Shown here: positions 34,766 through 47,954 of the stretch, piece by piece
How the letters are laid out: the number at the start of each line of letters is the position of its first letter
Position numbering within the stretch: the first letter of the stretch is position 1
Assembly (NCBI GenBank): GCA_963971285.1
Contig: OZ020246.1
Coordinates: forward strand, 15,483,217-15,547,216
Origin: Astropecten irregularis
Lineage: Eukaryota; Echinodermata; Asteroidea; Paxillosida; Astropectinidae
Length of the DNA stretch: 64,000 nt
Reading direction: 5' to 3'
The notes under the pieces: generated by a model
Databases searched by the model: none
What the model was told of the DNA's origin: nothing
Seen by the model: the letters and a program-made list of their open reading frames with translations, nothing else
Position numbers and translations under genes: made by a program

Positions 34766-36033
34766 ACGTCAACTTTGGTTAATAACTAACCAAAATATTC
34801 TAGTAAATAACCTAAATTTTTCTAATAATTTCAGTGAACGTCCTTGTAACGTTCTAAAAGTAAGACCAGATATTATTTATCGCGTCAACTTTGGTTAATA
34901 ACTAACCAAAATATTCTAGTAAATAACCTAAATTTTTCTAAAAATTTCAGTGAACGTCCTTGTAACGTTCTAAAAGTAAGACCAGATATTATTTATCGCG
35001 TCAACTTTGGTTAATAACTAACCAAAATATTCTAGTAAATAACCTAAATTTTCTAATAATTTCAGTGAACGTCCTTGTAACGTTCTAAAAGTAAGACCAG
35101 ATATTATTTATCGCGTCAACTTTGGTTAATAACTAACCAAAATATTCTAGTAAATAACCTAAATTTTTCTAATAATTTCAGTGAACGTCCTTGTAACGTT
35201 CTAAAAGTAAGACCAGATATTATTTATCGCGTCAACTTCGGTTAATAACTAACCAAAATATTCTAGTAAATAACCTAAATTTTTCTAATAATTTCAGTGA
35301 ACGTCCTTGTAACGTTCTAAAAGTAAGACCAGATATTATTTATCGCGTCAACTTTGGTTAATAACTAACCAAAATATTCTAGTAAATAACCTAAATTTTT
35401 CTAATAATTTCAGTGAACGTCCTTGTAACGTTCTAAAAGTAAGACCAGATATTATTTATCGCGTCATTTTTGGTTAATAACTAACCAAAATATTCTAGTA
35501 AATAACCTAAATTTTTCTAATAATTTCAGTGAACGTCCTTGTAACGTTCTAAAAGTAAGACCAGATATTATTTATCGCGTCAACTTTGGTTAATAACTAA
35601 CCAAAATATTCTAGTAAATAACCTAAATTTTTCTAATAATTTCAGTGAACGTCCTTGTAACGTTCTAAAAGTAAGACCAGATATTATTTATCGCGTCAAC
35701 TTTGGTTAATAACTAACCAAAATATTCTAGTAAATAACCTAAATTTTTCTAATAATTTCAGTGAACGTCCTTGTAACGTTCTAAAAGTAAGACCAGATAT
35801 TATTTATCGCGTCAACTTTGGTTAATAACTAACCAAAATATTCTAGTAAATAACCTAAATTTTTCTAATAATTTCAGTGAACGTCCTTGTAACGTTCTAA
35901 AAGTAAGACCAGATATTATTTATCGCGTCAACTTTGGTTAATAACTAACCAAAATATTCTAGTAAATAACCTACATTTTTCTAATAATTTCAGTGAACGT
36001 CCTTGTAACGTTCTAAAAGTAAGACCAGATATA
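34766..36033. repeat. 116-bp satellite array, run 8 (about 11 monomers)
   Basis: Equivalent of run 4 at +18527, with the same markers (CTAAAAATTTC, one-T deletion, CGCGTCATTTTTGG). Confidence 0.97.
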
Positions 36034-36169
36034 GCCCAGTAGAAAGATGGGCTAATGCCTAACGGAGACAAGAAAAGCTTGCTAGTAAAAATTAGGAAAA
36101 GTAAAAGTTGCACGCAAAAGCTATATTCTACGAGTTGCATCTACGCTGCTTTGCATTGCTCACTCAGGC
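36034..36169. repeat. partial 471-bp unit opening module 4
   Basis: Copy of 17507-17642, joined to the 46-bp repeats at CTCAGGCGCTTC. Confidence 0.85.
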
Positions 36170-36491
36170 GCTTCTTGCTGTCTAGTTTTATTAAATTGCA
36201 TCGAGCATCAAAGGTGCCTCTTGCTGTCTAGTTTTATTAAATTGCATCGAGCATCAAAGGTGCCTCTTGCTGTCTAGTTTTATTAAATTGCATTGAGCAT
36301 CAAAGGTGCTTCTTGCTGTCTAGTTTTATTTAATTGCATCGAGCATCAAACATGCTTCTTGCTGTCTAGTTTTATTAAATTGCATTGAGCATCAAAGGTG
36401 CTTCTTGCTGTCTAGTTTTATTAAATTGCAACGAGCATCAAAGTTGCTTCTTGCTGTCTAGTTTTATTTTATTGAATGTAATTTTCATGTT
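36170..36491. repeat. 46-bp minisatellite, GCATCGAGCATC type, 7 copies (module 4)
   Basis: Seven copies including the two GTGCCTC variants of module 3. Confidence 0.95.
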
Positions 36492-36497
36492 TTCATG

Positions 36498-36503
36498 AAA
36501 AAA
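36498..36503 (-). terminator. T6 Pol III terminator, copy 4
   Basis: Six T on the minus strand, 8 bp past the tRNA-like 3' end. Confidence 0.6.
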
Positions 36504-36511
36504 TCACATGC

Positions 36512-36584
36512 TGGCTCAGGTGGGATTCGAACCCAAGACCTCCTGCTTACTAGTGCAGGTGCCATACCGCTAGGCCACCGAGCT
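36512..36584 (-). tRNA. tRNA-Thr(AGT)-like gene, copy 4
   Basis: Same 73 nt as copy 1, 8-nt anticodon loop included. Confidence 0.65.
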
Positions 36585-37544
36585 AGCTGGGGTCAGCGGG
36601 GTGAATCGAATCCAATATCGCGGCGATAAACGTTCTAAAAGTAAGACCAGATATTATTTATCGCGTCAACTTTGGTTAAGCTATATTCTACGAGTTGCAT
36701 CTACGCTGCTTTGCATTGCTCACTAATGCTGCTTACTTAGTTCCAGAAGGAATAGAGAAAGTTATTATTATTATTAAACTGGCAGACCTTTGCCTAGACC
36801 AGAAACAAGGAGTGACCCTCTTCAATGGTCTGTCGCAAAGGTTGGGGTAACAACGCCAGGCGGAAAGCTCTAGAAGTTCTCCTACCCCTCAAATAACTAA
36901 ATTTTTATTTTATTGAATGCAATTTTCATGTCTACATTTTAAATATAGATTAATCGCGTCAACTTTGATTAATAACTAACCAAAATATTCTAGTAAATAA
37001 CCTAAATTTTTCTAATAATTTCAGTGAACGTCATTGTAACGTTCTAAAAGTAAGACCAGATATAGCCCAGTAGAAAGATGGGCTAATGCCTAATGGAGAC
37101 AAGGAAAGCTTGCTAGTAAAAATTAGAAAAAGTAAAAGTTGCACGCAAAAGCAATATTCTACGAGTTGCATCTACGCTGCTTTGCATTGCTCACTAACGC
37201 TGCTTACTTAGTTCCAGAAGGAATAGAGAAAGTTATTATTATTATTAAACTGGCAGACCTTTGCCTAGACCAGAAACAAGGAGTGACCCTCTTCACTGGT
37301 CTGTCGCAAAGGTTGGGGTAACAACGCCAGGCGGAAAGCTCTAGAAGTTCTCCTACCCCTCAAATAAGTAAGTTTTTATTTTATTGAATGCAATTTTCAT
37401 GTCTACATTTTAAATATAGATTTATCGCGTCAACTTTGATTAATAACTAACCAAAATATAAAAAAAAGTAAGACCAGATATAGCCCAGTAGAAAGATGGG
37501 CTAATGCCTAACGGAGACAAGAAAAGCTTGCTAGTAAAAATGAC
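36585..37544. repeat. linker, half monomer and two 471-bp units (module 4)
   Basis: Linker 36585-36627, partial monomer 36628-36679, full unit 36680-37150, shortened unit 37151-37544. The first unit carries a C-to-A change at 36825 (TCACT to TCAAT in the stem-loop) that module 3 lacks and modules 5-6 share. Confidence 0.87.
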
Positions 37545-37736
37545 AAAAGTAGAAGTTGCACGCAAGAGCTTTATCCTACGAGTTGCATCTACAAAAGTAG
37601 AAGTTGCACGCAAGAGCTATATCCTACGAGTTGCATCTACAAAAGTAGAAGTTGCACGCAAGAGCTATATCCTACGAGTTGCATCTACAAAAGTAGAAGT
37701 TGCACGCAAGAGCTATATCCTACGAGTTGCATCTAC
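37545..37736. repeat. 4 x 48-bp tandem repeat (module 4)
   Basis: Four 48-bp copies as at 19018; the 84-codon frame is open from ATG 37504. Confidence 0.9.
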
Positions 37737-37980
37737 GCTGCTTTGCATTGCTCACTAACGCTGCTTACTTATTTCCAGAAGAAATAGAGAAAGTAAGACT
37801 GGTAGCAGACATCAGAGAGAAGACAGGCCTTCTCCTGATGGAAAAACCGGTAAGTCCGGTGGCCGGTAAGCCCAGTAGACAGGCCACTTCCCAGTGGAAG
37901 AGACCGGCTATAGCAAAGTAGAAAGAAAGTACAGAAACAAGGAAGACCTTCACTGCATAGTTGAAAACAAAAAAGTTTTT
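37737..37980. other. module linker with CCGGTAAG repeats (module 4)
   Basis: Matches 19210-19453. No gene seen. Confidence 0.5.
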
Positions 37981-38476
37981 GATGAAAGAGCTCATGAACG
38001 GAACGAAGAACGGAAGGTGGAACGGGACAAATAACGAAACATGGAACAGAACGTGGATTGGAACACAGAACAAATTGTAGAAAAAAACACAGAATGGAAC
38101 GCAGAACGAAACACAGACTAGAATGCAGAAAGGCACGCAGAACAGAACACACAATGGAATGCAAAACATAAGACACACCGGAACGCGGAACAGAACGCAG
38201 CGTACGGAATGCAGAGGTCGGAACGAGATTAGAACGCGGATAACGGATAATGAAGCACGGAAAAAATAACACGGAATGGCACATGCAGAATGAAATGCAG
38301 AACGAAATGCAGAACGAACCGTTACCCTCAGCATCCCATTCTGCTTCCCATTCCACGGTCAGTTCCATGTTAAATTCCACCTTCTGCTCCAAGTTCTGTT
38401 CCAAGTTCCATTCCAAGTTCCGTTAAAAGTTCCCTTCCGCGATCCGTTCCATGTTCCATTCATTGACTCTTTCATC
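37981..38476. repeat. fold-back inverted repeat, type II, copy 4
   Basis: Same arms and length (496 bp) as copy 3. Confidence 0.85.
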
Positions 38477-38783
38477 ATCAACTTATTCATCTCCACAGGG
38501 GCCTATGTCCAGGGAAAAATTCTACTCATGCAGGGAACATGAGTAGCGATAGGAAAGGGTAGTAAAGGGAAAGCAGGAAAACTGGCAGTCCTTTGCCTAG
38601 ACCAGAAACAAGGAGTGACCCTCTTCACTGGTCTGTCGCAAAGGTTGGGGTCATGACGCCAGGCGGAAAACTGAAAAAGTTGTTAGTTCTCCTACCCCAC
38701 AAATAACACGTCAACTTCGGTTAATAAGTCACCAAAGTATTCTAGTAAATTATCATTGTAAACGTTCCAAAAGAAAGACTGGT
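38477..38783. other. module segment with 9-bp hairpin, stem-loop and diverged monomer (module 4)
   Basis: Hairpin 38522-38546, 55-bp stem-loop 38590-38644, then the internally deleted monomer 38718-38783. No gene seen. Confidence 0.6.
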
Positions 38784-39527
38784 GCTTCTTCCTGTCTAGT
38801 ATTATTAAATTACAGTGAGCATCAGAGGTGCTTCTTGCTGTCTAGTTTTATTTAATTACAGTGAGCATCAAAGGTGCTTCTTGCTGTCTAGATTTATTAA
38901 ATTACAGTGAGCATCAAAGGTGCTTCTTGCTGTCTAGATTTATTAAATTACAGTGAGCATCAAAGGTGCTTCTTCCTGTCTAGTTTTATTAAATTACAGT
39001 GAGCATCAGAGGTGCTTCTTGCTGTCTAGTTTTATTCAATTACAGTGAATATCAAAGGTGTTTTTTATTATTTTATTTTTATTTTTATAATGAATTAAAT
39101 TTTCATGTCTGCATTTTAAATATAGATTTTTTACGTAAACTTGGGTTAATAAGTAACCAAAGTATTCTAGTAAATTATCTCAATTTTTCTAATAATTTAA
39201 GTGAACGTCATTATAATGTTCAAAAAGAAAGACTGGTGCTTCTTCCTGTTTAGTTTTATTAAATAACAGTGAGCATCAGAGGTGCTTCTTGCTGTCTAGT
39301 TTTATTAAATTACAGTGAGCATCAAAGGTGCTTCTTGCTGTCTAGATTTATTAAATTACAGTGAGCATCAAAGGTGCTTCTTCCTGTCTAGTTTTATTAA
39401 ATTACAGTGAGCATCAGAGGTGCTTCTTGCTGTCTAGTCTTATTAGAGTGAGCTTCAATGGTTATTTTATCTTCATTTTTATAATGAATGAAATTTTCAT
39501 GTCTGCATTTTAAATATAGATTTTTTT
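38784..39527. repeat. two 46-bp blocks separated by one diverged monomer (module 4)
   Basis: Block A 38784-39132 (6 copies and AT-rich tail), diverged monomer 39133-39237, block B 39238-39527 (5 copies and tail). Confidence 0.93.
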
Positions 39528-42500
39528 ACGTCAACTTTGGTTAATAACTAACCAAAATATTCTAGTAAATAACCTAAATTTTTCTAATAATTTCAGTGAA
39601 CGTCCTTGTAACGTTCTAAAAGTAAGACCAGATATTATTTATCGCGTCAACTTTGGTTAATAACTAACCAAAATATTCTAGTAAATAACCTAAATTTTTC
39701 TAATAATTTCAGTGAACGTCCTTGTAACGTTCTAAAAGTAAGACCAGATATTATTTATCGCGTCAACTTTGGTTAATAACTAACCAAAATATTCTAGTAA
39801 ATAACCTAACTTTTTCTAATAATTTCAGTGAATGTCCTTGTAACGTTCTAAAAGTAAGACCAGATATTATTTATCGCGTCAACTTTGGTTAATAACTAAC
39901 CAAAATATTCTAGTAAATAACCTAAATTTTTCTAATAATTTAAGTGAACGTCCTTGTAACGTTCTAAAAGTAAGACCAGATATTATTTATCGCGTCAACT
40001 TTGGTTAATAACTAACCAAAATATTCTAGTAAATAACCTAAATTTTTCTAATAATTTCAGTGAACGTCCTTGTAACGTTCTAAAAGTAAGACCAGATATT
40101 ATTTATCGCGTCAACTTTGGTTAATAACTAACCAAAATATTCTAGTAAATAACCTAAATTTTTCTAATAATTTCAGTGAACGTCCTTGTAACGTTCTAAA
40201 AGTAAGACCAGATATTATTTATCGCGTCAACTTTGGTTAATAACTAACCAAAATATTCTAGTAAATAACCTACATTTTTCTAATAATTTCAGTGAACGTC
40301 CTTGTAACGTTCTAAAAGTAAGACCAGATATTATTTATCGCGTCAACTTTGGTTAATAACTAACCAAAATATTCTAGTAAATAACCTAAATTTTTCTAAT
40401 AATTTCAGTGAACGTCCTTGTAACGTTCTAAAAGTAAGACCAGATATTATTTATCGCGTCAACTTTGGTTAATAACTAACCAAAATATTCTAGTAAATAA
40501 CCTAAATTTTTCTAATAATTTCAGTGAACGTCCTTGTAACGTTCTAAAAGTAAGACCAGATATTATTTATCGCGTCAACTTTGGTTAATAACTAACCAAA
40601 ATATTCTAGTAAATAACCTAAATTTTTCTAATAATTTCAGTGAACGTCCTTGTAACGTTCTAAAAGTAAGACCAGATATTATTTATCGCGTCAACTTTGG
40701 TTAATAACTAACCAAAATATTCTAGTAAATAACCTAAATTTTTCTAAAAATTTCAGTGAACGTCCTTGTAACGTTCTAAAAGTAAGACCAGATATTATTT
40801 ATCGCGTCAACTTTGGTTAATAACTAACCAAAATATTCTAGTAAATAACCTAAATTTTCTAATAATTTCAGTGAACGTCCTTGTAACGTTCTAAAAGTAA
40901 GACCAGATATTATTTATCGCGTCAACTTTGGTTAATAACTAACCAAAATATTCTAGTAAATAACCTAAATTTTTCTAATAATTTCAGTGAACGTCCTTGT
41001 AACGTTCTAAAAGTAAGACCAGATATTATTTATCGCGTCAACTTTGGTTAATAACTAACCAAAATATTCTAGTAAATAACCTAAATTTTTCTAATAATTT
41101 CAGTGAACGTCCTTGTAACGTTCTAAAAGTAAGACCAGATATTATTTATCGCGTCAACTTTGGTTAATAACTAACCAAAATATTCTAGTAAATAACCTAA
41201 ATTTTTCTAATAATTTCAGTGAACGTCCTTGTAACGTTCTAAAAGTAAGACCAGATATTATTTATCGCGTCAACTTTGGTTAATAACTAACCAAAATATT
41301 CTAGTAAATAACCTAAATTTTTCTAATAATTTCAGTGAACGTCCTTGTAACGTTCTAAAAGTAAGACCAGATATTATTTATCGCGTCAACTTTGGTTAAT
41401 AACTAACCAAAATATTCTAGTAAATAACCTAAATTTTTCTAATAATTTCAGTGAACGTCCTTGTAACGTTCTAAAAGTAAGACCAGATATTATTTATCGC
41501 GTCAACTTTGGTTAATAACTAACCAAAATATTCTAGTAAATAACCTAAATTTTTCTAATAATTTCAGTGAACGTACTTGTAACGTTCTTAAAGTAAGACA
41601 AGATATTATTTATCGCGTCAACTTTGGTTAATAACTAACCAAAATATTCTAGTAAATAACCTAAATTTTTCTAATAATTTCAGTGAACGTCCTTGTAACG
41701 TTCTAAAAGTAAGACCAGATATTATTTATCGCGTCAACTTTGGTTAATAACTAACCAAAATATTCTAGTAAATAACCTAAATTTTTCTAATAATTTCAGT
41801 GAACGTCCTTGTAACGTTCTAAAAGTAAGACCAGATATTATTATTATTATCTAATAATTTCAGTGAACGTACTTGTAACGTTCTTAAAGTAAGACAAGAT
41901 ATTATTTATCGCGTCAACTTTGGTTAATAACTAACCAAAATATTCTAGTAAATAACCTAAATTTTTCTAATAATTTCAGTGAACGTCCTTGTAACGTTCT
42001 AAAAGTAAGACCAGATATTATTTATCGCGTCAACTTTGGTTAATAACTAACCAAAATATTCTAGTTAATAACCTAAATTTTTCTAATAATTTCAGTGAAC
42101 GTCCTTGTAACGTTCTAAAAGTAAGACCAGATATTATTTATCGCGTCAACTTTGGTTAATAACTAACCAAAATATTCTAGTAAATAACCTCAATTTTTCT
42201 AATAATTTCAGTGAACGTCCTTGTAACGTTCTAAAAGTAAGACCAGATATTATTTATCGCGTCAACTTTGGTTAATAACTAACCAAAATATTCTAGTAAA
42301 TAACCTAAATTTTTCTAATAATTTCAGTGAACGTCCTTGTAACGTTCTAAAAGTAAGACCAGATATTATTTATCGCGTCAACTTTGGTTAATAACTAACC
42401 AAAATATTCTAGTAAATAACCTAAATTTTTCTAATAATTTCAGTGAACGTCCTTGTAACGTTCTAAAAGTAAGACCAGATATTATTTATCGCGTCAACTT

Positions 42501-44683
42501 TGGTTAATAACTAACCAAAATATTCTAGTAAATAACCTAAATTTTTCTAATAATTTCAGTGAACGTCCTTGTAACGTTCTAAAAGTAAGACCAGATATTA
42601 TTTATCGCGTCAACTTTGGTTAATAACTAACCAAAATATTCTAGTAAATAACCTACATTTTTCTAATAATTTCAGTGAACGTCCTTGTAACGTTCTAAAA
42701 GTAAGACCAGATATTATTTATCGCGTCAACTTTGGTTAATAACTAACCAAAATATTCTAGTAAATAACCTAAATTTTTCTAATAATTTCAGTGAACGTCC
42801 TTGTAACGTTCTAAAAGTAAGACCAGATATTATTTATCGCGTCAACTTTGGTTAATAACTAACCAAAATATTCTAGTAAATAACCTAAATTTTTCTAATA
42901 ATTTCAGTGAACGTCCTTGTAACGTTCTAAAAGTAAGACCAGATATTATTTATCGCGTCAACTTTGGTTAATAACTAACCAAAATATTCTAGTAAATAAC
43001 CTAAATTTTTCTAATAATTTCAGTGAACGTCCTTGTAACGTTCTAAAAGTAAGACCAGATATTATTTATCGCGTCAACTTCGGTTAATAACTAACCAAAA
43101 TATTCTAGTAAATAACCTAAATTTTTCTAATAATTTCAGTGAACGTCCTTGTAACGTTCTAAAAGTAAGACCAGATATTATTTATCGCGTCAACTTCGGT
43201 TAATAACTAACCAAAATATTCTAGTAAATAACCTAAATTTTTCTAATAATTTCAGTGAACGTCCTTGTAACGTTCTAAAAGTAAGACCAGATATTATTTA
43301 TCGCGTCAACTTTGGTTAATAACTAACCAAAATATTCTAGTAAGTAACCTAAATTTTTCTAATAATTTCAGTGAACGTCCTTGTAACGTTCTAAAAGTAA
43401 GACCAGATATTATTTATCGCGTCAACTTTGGTTAATAGCTAACCAAAATATTCTAGTAAATAACCTAAATTTTTCTAATAATTTCAGTGAACGTCCTTGT
43501 AACGTTCTAAAAGTAAGACCAGATATTATTTATCGCGTCAACTTTGGTTAATAACTAACCAAAATATTCTAGTAAATAACCTAAATTTTTCTAATAATTT
43601 CAGTGAACGTACTTGTAACGTTCTAAAAGTAAGACCAGATATTATTTATCGCGTCAACTTTGGTTAATAACTAACCAAAATATTCTAGTAAATAACCTAA
43701 ATTTTTCTAATAATTTCAGTGAACGTCCTTGTAACGTTCTAAAAGTAAGACCAGATATTATTTATCGCGTCAACTTTGGTTAATAACTAACCAAAATATT
43801 CTAGAAAATAACCTAAATTTTTCTAATAATTTCAGTGAACGTCCTTGTAACGTTCTAAAAGTAAGACCAGATATTATTTATCGCGTCAACTTTGGTTAAT
43901 AACTAACCAAAATATTCTAGTAAATAACCTAAATTTTTCTAATAATTTCAGTGAACGTCCTTGTAACGTTCTAAAAGTAAGACCAGATATTATTTATCGC
44001 GTCAACTTTGGTTAATAACTAACCAAAATATTCTAGTAAATAACCTAAATTTTTCTAATAATTTCAGTGAACGTCCTTGTAACGTTCTAAAAGTAAGACC
44101 AGATATTATTTATCGCGTCAACTTTGGTTAATAACTAACCAAAATATTCTAGTAAATAACCTCAATTTTTCTAATAATTTCAGTGAACGTCCTTGTAACG
44201 TTCTAAAAGTAAGACCAGATATTATTTATCGCGTCAACTTTGGTTAATAACTAACCAAAATATTCTAGTAAATAACCTAAATTTTTCTAATAATTTCAGT
44301 GAACGTCCTTGTAACGTTCTAAAAGTAAGACCAGATATTATTTATCGCGTCAACTTTGGTTAATAACTAACCAAAATATTCTAGTAAATAACCTAAATTT
44401 TTCTAATAATTTCAGTGAACGTCCTTGTAACGTTCTAAAAGTAAGACCAGATATTATTTATCGCGTCAACTTCGGTTAATAACTAACCAAAATATTCTAG
44501 TAAATAACCTTAATTTTTCTAATAATTTCAGTGAACATCCTTGTAACGTTCTAAAAGTAAGACCAGATATTATTTATCGCGTCAACTTTGGTTAATAACT
44601 AACCAAAATATTCTAGTAAATAACCTAAATTTTCCTAATAATTTAAGTGAACGTCATTATAACGTTCCAAAAGAAAGACTGGT
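39528..44683. repeat. 116-bp satellite array, run 9 (about 44 monomers)
   Basis: Includes post-block markers CTAAAAATTTC at 40744 and the one-T deletion at 40854 with no 46-bp block before them, and a collapsed monomer at about 41838-41851 where TATTATTATTATTATC replaces most of a unit. Linked GTACTTG/TTCTTAAAG variants flank it. Confidence 0.97.
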
Positions 44684-44972
44684 GCTTCTTCCTGTTTAGT
44701 TTTATTAAATAACAGTGAGCATCAGAGGTGCTTCTTGCTGTCTAGTTTTATTAAATTACAGTGAGCATCAAAGGTGCTTCTTGCTGTCTACATTTATTAA
44801 ATTACAGTGAGCATCAAAGGTGCTTCTTCCTGTCTAGTTTTATTAAATTACAGTGAGCATCAGAGGTGCTTCTTGCTGTCTAGTCTTATTAGAGTGAGCT
44901 TCAATGGTTATTTTATCTTCATTTTTATAATGAATGAAATTTTCATGTCTGCATTTTAAATATAGATTTTTT
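44684..44972. repeat. 46-bp minisatellite block, 5 copies
   Basis: Copies from 44684. Its tail ends TTTTTTAACGTCAAC instead of TTTTTTTACGTCAAC, a variant shared only with the block at 55072. Confidence 0.95.
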
Positions 44973-46009
44973 AACGTCAACTTTGGTTAATAACTAACCA
45001 AAATATTCTAGTAAATAACCTAAATTTTTCTAATAATTTCAGTGAACGTCCTTGTAACGTTCTAAAAGTAAGACCAGATATTATTTATCGCGTCAACTTT
45101 GGTTAATAACTAACCAAAATATTCTAGTAAATAACCTAAATTTTTCTAAAAATCTCAGTGAACGTCCTTGTAACGTTCTAAAAGTAAGACCAGATATTAT
45201 TTATCGCGTCAACTTTGGTTAATAACTAACCAAAATATTCTAGTAAATAACCTAAATTTTCTAATAATTTCAGTGAACGTCCTTGTAACGTTCTAAAAGT
45301 AAGACCAGATATTATTTATCGCGTCAACTTTGGTTAATAACTAACCAAAATATTCTAGTAAATAACCTAAATTTTTCTAATAATTTCAGTGAACGTCCTT
45401 GTAACGTTCTAAAAGTAAGACCAGATATTATTTATCGCGTCAACTTTGGTTAATAACTAACCAAAATATTCTAGTAAATAACCTAAATTTTTCTAATAAT
45501 TTCAGTGAACGTCCTTGTAACGTTCTAAAAGTAAGACCAGATATTATTTATCGCGTCAACTTTGGTTAATAACTAACCAAAATATTCTAGTAAATAACCT
45601 AAATTTTTCTAATAATTTCAGTGAACGTCCTTGTAACGTTCTAAAAGTAAGACCAGATATTATTTATCGCGTCAACTTTGGTTAATAACTAACCAAAATA
45701 TTCTAGTAAATAACCTAAATTTTTCTAATAATTTCAGTGAACGTCCTTGTAACGTTCTAAAAGTAAGACCAGATATTATTTATCGCGTCAACTTTGGTTA
45801 ATAACTAACCAAAATATTCTAGTAAATAACCTAAATTTTTCTAATAATTTCAGTGAACGTCCTTGTAACGTTCTAAAAGTAAGACCAGATATTATTTATC
45901 GCGTCAACTTTGGTTAATAACTAACCAAAATATTCTAGTAAATAACCTAAATTTTTCTAATAATTTCAGTGAACGTCCTTGTAACGTTCTAAAAGTAAGA
46001 CCAGATATA
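44973..46009. repeat. 116-bp satellite array, run 10 (about 9 monomers)
   Basis: Post-block markers at 45146 (CTAAAAATCTC, with an extra T-to-C) and 45256. Ends at GACCAGATATA before module 5. Confidence 0.97.
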
Positions 46010-46145
46010 GCCCAGTAGAAAGATGGGCTAATGCCTAACGGAGACAAGAAAAGCTTGCTAGTAAAAATTAGGAAAAGTAAAAGTTGCACGCAAAAGCTAT
46101 ATTCTACGAGTTGCATCTACGCTGCTTTGCATTGCTCACTCAGGC
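46010..46145. repeat. partial 471-bp unit opening module 5
   Basis: Copy of 17507-17642. Confidence 0.85.
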
Positions 46146-46467
46146 GCTTCTTGCTGTCTAGTTTTATTAAATTGCATCGAGCATCAAAGGTGCCTCTTGC
46201 TGTCTAGTTTTATTAAATTGCATCGAGCATCAAAGGTGCCTCTTGCTGTCTAGTTTTATTAAATTGCATTGAGCATCAAAGGTGCTTCTTGCTGTCTAGT
46301 TTTATTTAATTGCATCGAGCATCAAACATGCTTCTTGCTGTCTAGTTTTATTAAATTGCATTGAGCATCAAAGGTGCTTCTTGCTGTCTAGTTTTATTAA
46401 ATTGCAACGAGCATCAAAGTTGCTTCTTGCTGTCTAGTTTTATTTTATTGAATGTAATTTTCATGTT
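46146..46467. repeat. 46-bp minisatellite, GCATCGAGCATC type, 7 copies (module 5)
   Basis: Seven copies in the order of module 3. Confidence 0.95.
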
Positions 46468-46473
46468 TTCATG

Positions 46474-46479
46474 AAAAAA
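46474..46479 (-). terminator. T6 Pol III terminator, copy 5
   Basis: Six T on the minus strand, 8 bp past the tRNA-like 3' end. Confidence 0.6.
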
Positions 46480-46487
46480 TCACATGC

Positions 46488-46560
46488 TGGCTCAGGTGGG
46501 ATTCGAACCCAAGACCTCCTGCTTACTAGTGCAGGTGCCATACCGCTAGGCCACCGAGCT
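46488..46560 (-). tRNA. tRNA-Thr(AGT)-like gene, copy 5
   Basis: Same 73 nt as copy 1, 8-nt anticodon loop included. Confidence 0.65.
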
Positions 46561-47518
46561 AGCTGGGGTCAGCGGGGTGAATCGAATCCAATATCGCGGC
46601 GATAAACGTTCTAAAAGTAAGACCAGATATTATTTATCGCGTCAACTTTGGTTAAGCTATATTCTACGAGTTGCATCTACGCTGCTTTGCATTGCTCACT
46701 AATGCTGCTTACTTAGTTCCAGAAGGAATAGAGAAAGTTATTATTATTATTAAACTGGCAGACCTTTGCCTAGACCAGAAACAAGGAGTGACCCTCTTCA
46801 ATGGTCTGTCGCAAAGGTTGGGGTAACAACGCCAGGCGGAAAGCTCTAGAAGTTCTCCTACCCCTCAAATAACTAAATTTTTATTTTATTGAATGCAATT
46901 TTCATGTCTACATTTTAAATATAGATTAATCGCGTCAACTTTGATTAATAACTAACCAAAATATTCTAGTAAATAACCTAAATTTTTCTAATAATTTCAG
47001 TGAACGTCATTGTAACGTTCTAAAAGTAAGACCAGATATAGCCCAGTAGAAAGATGGGCTAATGCCTAATGGAGACAAGGAAAGCTTGCTAGTAAAAATT
47101 AGAAAAAGTAAAAGTTGCACGCAAAAGCAATATTCTACGAGTTGCATCTACGCTGCTTTGCATTGCTCACTAACGCTGCTTACTTAGTTCCAGAAGGAAT
47201 AGAGAAAGTTATTATTATTATTAAACTGGCAGACCTTTGCCTAGACCAGAAACAAGGAGTGACCCTCTTCACTGGTCTGTCGCAAAGGTTGGGGTAACAA
47301 CGCCAGGCGGAAAGCTCTAGAAGTTCTCCTACCCCAAATAAGTAAGTTTTTATTTTATTGAATGCAATTTTCATGTCTACATTTTAAATATAGATTTATC
47401 GCGTCAACTTTGATTAATAACTAACCAAAATATAAAAAAAAGTAAGACCAGATATAGCCCAGTAGAAAGATGGGCTAATGCCTAACGGAGACAAGAAAAG
47501 CTTGCTAGTAAAAATGAC
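46561..47518. repeat. linker, half monomer and two 471-bp units (module 5)
   Basis: Linker 46561-46603, partial monomer 46604-46655, units 46656-47126 and 47127-47518. It has the stem-loop change at 46801 and a 2-bp loss (ACCCCTCAAATAAG to ACCCCAAATAAG) near 47335, shared only with module 6. The loss opens a 64-codon minus-strand frame, which I regard as accidental. Confidence 0.87.
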
Positions 47519-47710
47519 AAAAGTAGAAGTTGCACGCAAGAGCTTTATCCTACGAGTTGCATCTACAAAAGTAGAAGTTGCACGCAAGAGCTATATCCTA
47601 CGAGTTGCATCTACAAAAGTAGAAGTTGCACGCAAGAGCTATATCCTACGAGTTGCATCTACAAAAGTAGAAGTTGCACGCAAGAGCTATATCCTACGAG
47701 TTGCATCTAC
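47519..47710. repeat. 4 x 48-bp tandem repeat (module 5)
   Basis: Four 48-bp copies; the 84-codon frame is open from ATG 47478. Confidence 0.9.
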
Positions 47711-47954
47711 GCTGCTTTGCATTGCTCACTAACGCTGCTTACTTATTTCCAGAAGAAATAGAGAAAGTAAGACTGGTAGCAGACATCAGAGAGAAGACAG
47801 GCCTTCTCCTGATGGAAAAACCGGTAAGTCCGGTGGCCGGTAAGCCCAGTAGACAGGCCACTTCCCAGTGGAAGAGACCGGCTATAGCAAAGTAGAAAGA
47901 AAGTACAGAAACAAGGAAGACCTTCACTGCATAGTTGAAAACAAAAAAGTTTTT
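47711..47954. other. module linker with CCGGTAAG repeats (module 5)
   Basis: Matches 19210-19453. No gene seen. Confidence 0.5.
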
